Shown: positions 1-4,075 of the stretch, in pieces | Numbering within the stretch: the first letter of the stretch is position 1 | How the letters are laid out: every line of letters begins with the position of its first letter | Source of the DNA: JAATFY01 sp049276515 | Lineage (GTDB): Bacteria; Pseudomonadota; Alphaproteobacteria; UBA9219 | Reading direction: 5' to 3' | Length of the DNA: 12,605 nucleotides | NCBI GenBank assembly: GCA_049276515.1 | Contig: JBASWO010000188.1 | Location: forward strand, 1 to 12,605 | Made by a program: the position numbers and the translations under genes | Notes under the pieces: model-generated | What the model was told of the DNA's origin: nothing | Seen by the model: the letters and a program-made list of their open reading frames with translations, nothing else | Database searches by the model: none

Positions 1-1
1 A

Positions 2-76
2 GCTATAGGCGATCGCGGCCAAGAAGCGCTTTATAGGCGCCGCGTCGATGAGATTCGTAAGAATCTAGGGTCGTAA
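2..76 (+). CDS. 3' end of an unidentified gene (partial, cut by window start)
   Basis: Frame 2 is open from the window edge to a TAA at 74-76 and encodes 24 residues. They are charged and helix-like, ending in an Arg/Lys-rich stretch (YRRRVDEIRKNLGS). This looks like a genuine protein C-terminus rather than noise, but it is too short to assign a family. Its stop lies inside the 3' end of the minus-strand 63-codon ORF, so the two genes would converge with a 12-base overlap. No terminator hairpin is visible just after the stop. No function is proposed. Confidence 0.5.
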   Translation, partial: AIGDRGQEALYRRRVDEIRKNLGS

Positions 77-256
77 ATCGGTTTTCGGTCCCGTTACTCT
101 ATTGCAAGGGAGTGCGGCATAAAGAGCCCTATCTCCCGCAAAGAGCTGCTGGGCAGTCTGCATAAAGCCTTCTACGCCTTGTGCAACGGAAGGCTTTTTA
201 CGCGGAGCGAATACGGGCTCAAGACCATCATCGCGACTATCAGGTTCAAACGACAT
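65..256 (-). CDS. small hypothetical protein, 63 aa
   Basis: A 63-residue ORF starts at ATG 254-256 behind a strong Shine-Dalgarno sequence (AGGAGA, about 7 nt spacing) and ends at TAG 65-67. The N-terminal half is acidic then basic (residues 1-23, ending in APRKKP). A short possible amphipathic helix follows (about 27-47), then a Pro/Arg-rich tail. No signal peptide or membrane segment is visible and I do not recognise a family. The U-tract of the carD terminator lies directly next to its ribosome binding site, so it would be expressed by read-through from carD or from an unseen promoter. Its 3' end overlaps the converging partial gene. The good ribosome binding site argues for translation; the short length and lack of family argue for caution. 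Confidence 0.45.
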   Translation of the reverse strand: MSFEPDSRDDGLEPVFAPRKKPSVAQGVEGFMQTAQQLFAGDRALYAALPCNRVTGPKTDLRP

Positions 257-269
257 ATTATATCTCCTT

Positions 270-300
270 AAAAAAAGAGGGCGGAATTTTCATCCCGCCC
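270..300 (-). terminator. rho-independent terminator of carD
   Basis: On the minus strand a 6-bp GC-only stem (GGGCGG 279-284 pairing with CCGCCC 295-300) with a 10-nt loop is followed by CT and seven T residues (270-276). It lies 36-66 bases after the carD stop and points the right way for carD. Confidence 0.85.
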
Positions 301-335
301 CTTAAAGTCATCAACAGCGATAAATCCTTACCTAA

Positions 336-851
336 TTAGGCCGCTTTCTTTTCGCGGTCCTTCGTCAAAACATTTTCCAGCTTCATTGTAGCTTTTTGCT
401 GATCGATCTTTTCAACAGCAGCCAATTCACGAGCCAAACGTTCTAGCGCAGCCTGATAAATCTGGCGTTCGCTATAGGACTGTTCTGGCTGATCGCTACC
501 ACGATGCAGATCGCGTACAACTTCAGCGATTGAAACAGGGTCACCTGAATTGATCTTTGATTCATATTCTTGAGCACGACGGCTCCACATAACGCGACGA
601 ACTTTTGAGCGGCCTTGAAGTGTGCTCAAAGCTTCCTTGATACGGTCGCGCGATGAAAGACGGCGCAGACCTGAGGTCTTAGCTTTGGAAACAGGAACCT
701 TGAGACGCATGCGGTCTTGCTCAAAGGAAATGGAGTAGAGGGTTACGTCCTGTCCTGAGACTGAGAATGTATCAATGCCTTCCACGCGGCCTACGCCGTG
801 GGCTGGGTACACAACAAAATCACCCTTCTTAAATTCCAACTTCTCAGCCAT
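336..851 (-). CDS. carD: CarD family transcriptional regulator (CarD/CdnL)
   Basis: A 171-residue CarD_CdnL_TRCF family protein. Residues 1-60 form the Tudor-like RNA polymerase interaction domain (GDFVVYPAHGVGRVEGI near the start), which in characterised members binds the beta subunit. Residues 65-160 are the helical DNA-binding part, with a conserved Trp at 89 (VMWSRR) matching the residue that wedges into the minor groove at the upstream edge of the open bubble. In the family the protein stabilises open promoter complexes, notably at rRNA promoters, and affects stress responses; that is family knowledge. The start ATG (849-851) has an AGGAAG ribosome binding site about 9 nt upstream. A terminator follows the gene. 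A candidate promoter at 1112-1140 would give a leader of about 250 nt. fdxA lies upstream on the same strand, a pairing familiar in alphaproteobacteria, but here a 320-codon gene sits between them. Confidence 0.95.
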   Translation of the reverse strand: MAEKLEFKKGDFVVYPAHGVGRVEGIDTFSVSGQDVTLYSISFEQDRMRLKVPVSKAKTSGLRRLSSRDRIKEALSTLQGRSKVRRVMWSRRAQEYESKINSGDPVSIAEVVRDLHRGSDQPEQSYSERQIYQAALERLARELAAVEKIDQQKATMKLENVLTKDREKKAA

Positions 852-1002
852 GATGTTTACTTCCTCTCAGTAAGAACTTCGGGACGTCATCTGTAACAGC
901 TAATCGTGACAAACCCGGGGCAGTGCAGAAAGAGTCAGACTCTTAAATCACTTGGCTCATCATCTTCACTCGATCTCTTACGCTTTCATCTTTTCCAAAA
1001 AC

Positions 1003-1104
1003 TTATAGGGGTCTGCTAAGTGCAGACTCTTGCAAGTCATTGGTAGCGTTAGAAAACGATAGGGAGTGAGCCCCGCCGTATTCGCCAGGGCAACTGCCTG
1101 ACAT
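1003..1104 (-). CDS. putative 33-codon upstream ORF in the carD leader
   Basis: ATG at 1102-1104 opens a 33-codon frame ending at TAA 1003-1005. The product has one Cys (residue 5), is rich in Ser, Gly and Ala, and ends in SRPL. No family is recognised. The ATG lies 7 nt after the -10 hexamer of the promoter at 1112-1140, so the transcript would start at or very near the ATG and this would be a leaderless ORF. There is no Shine-Dalgarno sequence. The last codons lie in the hairpin 1011-1027. It could be a regulatory leader peptide or chance; only position supports it. Confidence 0.3.
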   Translation of the reverse strand: MSGSCPGEYGGAHSLSFSNATNDLQESALSRPL

Positions 1105-1111
1105 GGGTAAT

Positions 1112-1140
1112 TGTATACCATTTATTAGGGATTATTACAA
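1112..1140 (-). promoter_or_regulatory. sigma70-type promoter for the carD transcript
   Basis: Minus strand: -35 TTGTAA (1135-1140, 4/6 to TTGACA), 17-bp spacer, -10 TATACA (1112-1117, 4/6 to TATAAT). Expected start about 1104-1106, giving a leader of about 250 nt before the carD ATG. It lies downstream of the 320-codon gene, so carD can be transcribed independently of fdxA. Confidence 0.5.
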
Positions 1141-1267
1141 AGCTTTCGGCCAATAATTTTAGTTTCGTAGTAAATCCAAAGACTTATTCGATTCGAAAGC
1201 GAGTCTATTTTTAACTATAGTTTCAAAAAACAACAACCCTGAGTTTTTTTTCTGAATGTCATTGCTA

Positions 1268-2230
1268 TCAGGTTTCGAGCCTTTGTGGGGCCAAACGGCG
1301 ATGAGCCTCACCAGGAAATTGGCCATACCAAGGTAACCCATCATCACGAAAAGCAGGTGGCAGAGGAGGACGCTCTTTTGGTGTTTGCCTTGGCCCACGA
1401 GGTTGCCACCAGGAGGATGGTTTTGAAACCTCAGCACCTGTTTGAGTAAAGCCGTCAACGACTACGCCGTTAGTAGCAGAAGGAACAGCGGGAGTTGCTA
1501 AAGTTTCCTTCATCTCATGAGGAGCATTCATGCCAGCAGACAGTGACGGTGCAGAGGCACCATTTCCTGAAGCGGCGCCTGCTGTTGCGACACTTGCAGA
1601 GGCTGTTGTCTTAATAGGAGGCAAGGCGCCACGCAGTTCATAAAAATGTTGGATGGTTACGCCTTCGGTATGACCATCTATAATTTTTTTAACAACAAAC
1701 TCAGCGCGCTTTAAATAATCCTGCGGTTGGCCACGATTTAAATCAGTAGCTTTACGTGTTGCAATGGCGCGGTGAGCTATTGTTTTTGTAACCAGACTGA
1801 ACAATTTGTCAAAATCCAGTTTCTTATCTTCATAATGTTTATCGAGATACAGGGCCTTAATCAGCTTAGCAGCAGCAAGAAATTCAGCTGAGTCGTGCGT
1901 TGTCCGTACATCTTGTTTAGAGGTGTTGATTTTTTTATCAACGGGTAATTGTAATGCTGCAAGAGCGCTTTCTAGAACTGTAACATCCAGAGGCGTTGAT
2001 AAAAAACGCCTTGGTTGGCGAATAAGGGGGCTGTTGGCGTCGGCAAAGAAAGGCCTAATCAAATAGTCATAGCGTTCGTGGGGAAGTTTACCCGACATAA
2101 TGACGGTATCGATGCATTCGCTAGGCCCATACCAAAACGAATGAATAATCCGACCTTTTTTTAACCGCGGCGGTAAGGTAGACGAGGGAGCTAGTGTGGT
2201 CTCAGTAGTATCGGTAATACTATCACTCAT
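1268..2230 (-). CDS. hypothetical protein, 320 aa, with disordered C-terminal half
   Basis: I do not recognise this 320-residue protein. Residues 1-25 are Ser/Thr-rich. Residues 26-203 look folded, with aromatic and hydrophobic segments (HSFWYGPSECIDTVI near 30-44) and helical Lys/Leu-rich stretches at about 115-185. Residues 204-270 are low-complexity Ala/Ser/Thr/Gly and probably disordered. Residues 272-320 are Pro/Arg/Trp-rich, with WWQPRGP and LPWYGQFPGEAHRR motifs that may be a docking segment. There is no signal peptide, membrane segment or obvious catalytic motif. The ATG (2228-2230) follows a perfect AGGAGG at 4-nt spacing, a convincing start. It begins 57 bases after the fdxA stop with no terminator hairpin between, only T-rich sequence, so it is probably co-transcribed with fdxA. 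The real-gene call rests on length, ribosome binding site and coding character. Confidence 0.8.
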   Translation of the reverse strand: MSDSITDTTETTLAPSSTLPPRLKKGRIIHSFWYGPSECIDTVIMSGKLPHERYDYLIRPFFADANSPLIRQPRRFLSTPLDVTVLESALAALQLPVDKKINTSKQDVRTTHDSAEFLAAAKLIKALYLDKHYEDKKLDFDKLFSLVTKTIAHRAIATRKATDLNRGQPQDYLKRAEFVVKKIIDGHTEGVTIQHFYELRGALPPIKTTASASVATAGAASGNGASAPSLSAGMNAPHEMKETLATPAVPSATNGVVVDGFTQTGAEVSKPSSWWQPRGPRQTPKERPPLPPAFRDDGLPWYGQFPGEAHRRLAPQRLET

Positions 2231-2287
2231 AAAACCTCCTCAAAAATAAAAACCAAAAAATAACGGCGTCTTTAACAATATTAAATT

Positions 2288-2620
2288 TTACTGACCGGGC
2301 TTGTCGCTGAAATGTTCTGTGAATTTATTGGGCTTGCCCTTCCATTCATCGGCATCGGCAGGCGCATCTTTTTTGCGCGTGATGTTGGGCCATTTGCTGG
2401 AATATTCGCGGTTGAGCTCAAGCCATTTTTCGGCTTCGCCATCGGTGTCAGAGATAATGGCTTCGGCTGGGCATTCAGGCTCACATACGCCGCAATCGAT
2501 ACATTCGTCAGGGCTGATCACCAGCATGTTGTCGCCTTCGTAAAAGCAATCAACAGGGCATACTTCCACGCAATCCATATATTTGCAGCGAATACAGGCT
2601 TCGGTAACGACGTAAGGCAT
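2288..2620 (-). CDS. fdxA: 7Fe ferredoxin FdxA ([3Fe-4S][4Fe-4S])
   Basis: A 110-residue ferredoxin of the Azotobacter FdI type, a soluble electron carrier. By alignment with FdI (shifted by one residue), C9, C17 and C50 would bind the [3Fe-4S] cluster and C21, C40, C43 and C46 the [4Fe-4S] cluster; C12 and C25 are the two extra cysteines typical of the family. The motifs CIRCKYMDCVEVCPVDC and CIDCGVCEPEC are both complete. The acidic, Lys-containing C-terminal extension (residues 60-110) is normal for FdxA. The start ATG (2618-2620) has GGAG about 11 nt upstream. A promoter is proposed at 2656-2684. fdxA is followed by the 320-codon gene and then carD, and is divergent from fur, so iron-linked control of this region is plausible but not shown. 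Confidence 0.96.
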   Translation of the reverse strand: MPYVVTEACIRCKYMDCVEVCPVDCFYEGDNMLVISPDECIDCGVCEPECPAEAIISDTDGEAEKWLELNREYSSKWPNITRKKDAPADADEWKGKPNKFTEHFSDKPGQ

Positions 2621-2655
2621 AACCCAGGGACTCCGGAATAAAGGCGCGAAGGCCC

Positions 2656-2684
2656 TTCATAGGCAACGAAAGCCCTTATGGCAA
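2656..2684 (-). promoter_or_regulatory. fdxA promoter
   Basis: Minus strand: -35 TTGCCA (2679-2684, 5/6), exactly 17 bp, -10 TATGAA (2656-2661, 4/6). Predicted start near 2649, about 30 nt before the fdxA ATG. The -35 box lies within the dyad at 2669-2692. Confidence 0.5.
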
Positions 2685-2692
2685 GGGGCTTT
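2669..2692. promoter_or_regulatory. dyad over the fdxA -35 box, candidate operator
   Basis: AAAGCCCTT (2669-2677) and AAGGGGCTTT (2683-2692) are inverted repeats with one extra G in the second arm and a 5-base centre. The dyad covers the -35 hexamer and part of the spacer of the proposed fdxA promoter, where a repressor could act. It could also fold in RNA. It has no T-tract on either side, so it is unlikely to be a terminator. Confidence 0.35.
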
Positions 2693-2742
2693 AGCCGCCC
2701 GCCCATCCCCTGCAGCAGGGAGGTGACACATACCCATTTTTG

Positions 2743-2759
2743 GGGCATATCCTATGCCC
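2743..2759. promoter_or_regulatory. perfect 7+7 dyad at the fur start codon
   Basis: GGGCATA (2743-2749) and TATGCCC (2753-2759) form a perfect inverted repeat around TCC. The first candidate fur ATG (2754-2756) lies inside the right arm and the second (2760-2762) directly follows it. In RNA the stem would hide the first ATG and the G-rich stretch that might act as ribosome binding site; in DNA it could be an operator. It does not resemble a classical Fur box. Confidence 0.4.
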
Positions 2760-3200
2760 ATGGTATCACGTATTGAAAAACTCTGCGCCGAACGCGGCCT
2801 TAAAATGACCGAACAACGCCGTGTCATCAGCCGGGTCTTGTCTGAAGCCCAAGATCACCCTGATGTTGAAAATATCTATCGTCGTGCCGTGGCGATTGAT
2901 CCCAAAATCAGTGTCGCGACCGTCTATAGAACGATGCGTCTTTTTGAGGACGCTAATGTCATTGAACGCCTTGATTTTGGTGATGGCCGCGCGCGCTACG
3001 AAGAAAACCGTGATGAACATCATCACCATTTGATCGATGTGAATAGTGGTGATGTGATTGAGTTCAAAAATGATGAGCTGGAGACGCTCAAACGTAAGAT
3101 TGCCGCAGAGCTTGGTTATGATGTTATTGGTGACCGTTTGGAATTGTATGGTGTGAAGAGCGGCACGACAGCACGTAAGGGTGTGAAAACGCCGCATTAA
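2754..3200 (+). CDS. fur: Fur/Mur family metal-responsive transcriptional regulator
   Basis: A 148-residue Fur-superfamily protein. The winged-helix DNA-binding domain spans about residues 10-85, with the recognition helix near SVATVYRTMRLFE (53-65). The dimerisation and metal-binding domain follows, with HHHH at 89-92 and the signature VIEFKNDELETLKRKIAAELGY at 101-122. The zinc CxxC pair of enterobacterial Fur is replaced by LIDVNSGDV, as in the alphaproteobacterial Fur/Mur group, so the effector could be Mn or Fe. It is unlike Irr, as the C-terminal region ends in the Fur-type DRLELYGV. ATG 2754 gives the listed protein; ATG 2760 (MVSRIEKL) is equally possible because no clear Shine-Dalgarno exists for either. 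A GGGG lies 8 nt before the first. The gene is divergent from fdxA and followed by tRNA-Thr. Confidence 0.9.
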   Translation: MPMVSRIEKLCAERGLKMTEQRRVISRVLSEAQDHPDVENIYRRAVAIDPKISVATVYRTMRLFEDANVIERLDFGDGRARYEENRDEHHHHLIDVNSGDVIEFKNDELETLKRKIAAELGYDVIGDRLELYGVKSGTTARKGVKTPH

Positions 3201-3208
3201 GCTTTTAA

Positions 3209-3237
3209 TTGACGCTGCGATACCTATTCATTATGAG
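3209..3237 (+). promoter_or_regulatory. promoter of tRNA-Thr
   Basis: -35 TTGACG (3209-3214, 5/6), 17-bp spacer, -10 TATGAG (3232-3237, 4/6), predicted start near 3244, about 9 nt before the mature tRNA. A 7-bp inverted repeat (CTGCGAT 3215-3221, ATCGCAG 3237-3243) brackets the spacer and -10 box. Confidence 0.55.
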
Positions 3238-3252
3238 ATCGCAGTTAGCAGT

Positions 3253-3328
3253 GCCGCTTTAGCTCAGTTGGTAGAGCATCTCATTCGTAATGAGAGGGTC
3301 AGGTGTTCGAGTCACCTAAGCGGCACCA
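3253..3328 (+). tRNA. tRNA-Thr, anticodon CGU
   Basis: A complete cloverleaf: acceptor stem GCCGCTT (3253-3259) with AAGCGGC; D arm GCTC...GAGC; anticodon stem TCTCA/TGAGA with loop TTCGTAA, giving anticodon CGU, which reads ACG (Thr); T arm AGGTG-TTCGAGT-CACCT; discriminator A and an encoded CCA (3326-3328). All stems pair. No second copy of the tRNA 3' end is seen, so there is no sign of use as an integration site within this window. Confidence 0.97.
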
Positions 3329-3332
3329 TTCT

Positions 3333-3363
3333 TAAAAACTAGGCTATTTAGTCGCGTTTTTTT
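3333..3363 (+). terminator. possible weak terminator after tRNA-Thr
   Basis: A short AT-rich stem (ACTA 3338-3341 with TAGT 3349-3352) is followed after CGCG by seven T residues (3357-3363). The stem is only 4-5 bp, so the call is weak. Confidence 0.3.
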
Positions 3364-3399
3364 GGGTTTCAAGACCCTTCCAACTATATTTTTTATCCC

Positions 3400-3427
3400 C
3401 TACAAACGTCCAAAACCGGCCCCATAT
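3400..3427 (+). promoter_or_regulatory. sigma32-like heat-shock promoter of hsp20
   Basis: -35 CTACAAA (3400-3406, 5/7 to CTTGAAA), 13-nt spacer, -10 CCCCATAT (3420-3427, full match to CCCCATNT). Predicted start near 3434, about 40 nt before the chosen ATG. The short leader contains a perfect hairpin, GAGCA 3437-3441 with TGCTC 3445-3449. Confidence 0.45.
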
Positions 3428-3472
3428 TTCTTGAAAGAGCACAATGCTCATCACAGATTGATGGAGGTTATT

Positions 3473-3943
3473 ATGGTTTTACGTTCTCTTGTTACGCCTG
3501 CGCGATACGGCTTTACGCGCTTCGGTGATTATCCATTCACGAGTGTGCAGCGCGCCCTGCAAAGCACATTAGATGAAGCTTTGGGTGGCCTTACAACTGA
3601 GGCAGCTGCGATGTCAGTTCGTTTAGATGTGAAGGAAGATGAAAAAGCTTTTCATGTCACGGCTGAACTTCCAGGGCTCAGCGATAAGGAAGTCGAGGTC
3701 ACTTTTGATGATGGTCTTCTTACAATTCGCGGCGAAAAGAAAATCGAGCGCAGCGAAGAGAAAGATACCTGGCATATTACCGAACGCCGTCACGGCAGCT
3801 TCGCACGGCAAATCACATTGCCAACCAATGTGGATGCCAATGCGATCGATGCCAAATTTGAAAAGGGTGTTCTGAATGTCACGCTTCCTAAATTGGCGCC
3901 AGAGCAAACGGCGGCTAAGAAGATCAACATTAAGAACAACTAA
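3473..3943 (+). CDS. small heat shock protein, Hsp20 family
   Basis: A 156-residue alpha-crystallin-domain chaperone: an ATP-independent cytoplasmic holdase that binds unfolding proteins in large oligomers (family knowledge). The N-terminal arm is residues 1-47 and contains FGDYPF. The alpha-crystallin domain is about 48-141, including AELPGLSDKEVEV, DDGLLTIRGEKK and FEKGVLNVTLPK. The C-terminal I-x-I motif that docks neighbouring dimers is INI at 151-153. I chose ATG 3473 because GGAGG stands 5 nt upstream and the protein then starts like family members; the frame is open back to 3362, which would add 37 unlikely residues and run through the proposed promoter. The gene stands alone between a tRNA and a strong terminator, with a sigma32-like promoter, so it is probably a monocistronic heat-shock gene. 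Confidence 0.93.
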   Translation: MVLRSLVTPARYGFTRFGDYPFTSVQRALQSTLDEALGGLTTEAAAMSVRLDVKEDEKAFHVTAELPGLSDKEVEVTFDDGLLTIRGEKKIERSEEKDTWHITERRHGSFARQITLPTNVDANAIDAKFEKGVLNVTLPKLAPEQTAAKKINIKNN

Positions 3944-3962
3944 GCTTTAGAAAGAACTCTCC

Positions 3963-4009
3963 GGAGCCCGGGCTTCCCCATCACAGGGTGGAACCGGGCT
4001 CCTTTTTTT
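3963..4009 (+). terminator. strong rho-independent terminator of hsp20
   Basis: A 9-bp GC-rich stem (GGAGCCCGG 3963-3971 with CCGGGCTCC 3994-4002) directly followed by seven T residues (4003-4009). The loop can fold further through TTCC/GGAA. Confidence 0.93.
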
Positions 4010-4075
4010 GCCCTTTTATTTCCATAATTTCTGGTAATCTTACCCCCATCATGGCTCAGTAGAACTCGGGGATTT

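Larger units (their letters stand above)
852..1267 (-). other. 416-base gap upstream of carD: promoter, short uORF, hairpins
   Basis: No long gene fits here on either strand. On the minus strand it holds a promoter (1112-1140), a 33-codon ORF (1003-1104), a hairpin at 1011-1027 (GTCTGC/GCAGAC, 5-nt loop) and a hairpin at 930-944 (AAGAGT/ACTCTT, 3-nt loop), then the carD ribosome binding site. The part nearest the upstream gene (1141-1267) is AT-rich and includes a 7-bp inverted repeat, GCTTTCG at 1142-1148 with CGAAAGC at 1194-1200. I see no convincing terminator after the upstream gene. I looked for 6S and SRP RNA signatures and saw none. Confidence 0.5.

Noticed and set aside
852..1105. 6S RNA or SRP RNA in the carD leader
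   Set aside because: Neither the GGAAGGNAGCA-type SRP core nor the long closing stem and central bubble of 6S RNA could be recognised.
1159..1458. 99-codon minus-strand ORF across the end of the 320-codon gene
   Set aside because: It overlaps most of its length with the better supported 320-codon frame and has no convincing ribosome binding site or recognisable composition.
65..2230. Shared RDDGL motif in the 63-residue and 320-residue unknown proteins as evidence of relationship
   Set aside because: Only five residues match and the flanking sequences differ; chance is sufficient.
2312..2641. 109-codon plus-strand ORF opposite fdxA
   Set aside because: The minus-strand frame encodes an unmistakable 7Fe ferredoxin.
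2766..3197. 143-codon minus-strand ORF opposite fur
   Set aside because: It is the shadow of the fur frame, which has clear Fur motifs.
2754..3200. Irr instead of Fur/Mur for the regulator
   Set aside because: The sequence after the His cluster (LIDVNSGDVIEF, then DRLELYGV) is of Fur/Mur type; Irr has a different metal and haem-binding region.
3253..3328. tRNA-Thr as an attachment site of a mobile element
   Set aside because: No duplicate of the tRNA 3' end, integrase or foreign-looking gene is seen in the window.
3362..3472. Upstream in-frame extension of the hsp20 gene
   Set aside because: It would add 37 residues with no family resemblance and would run through the proposed promoter; ATG 3473 has a strong GGAGG at 5 nt.
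3434..3472. ROSE or fourU RNA thermometer in the hsp20 leader
   Set aside because: The hairpin at 3437-3449 does not include the Shine-Dalgarno, and no U-run or ROSE-type strand pairs well with GGAGG within the short leader.
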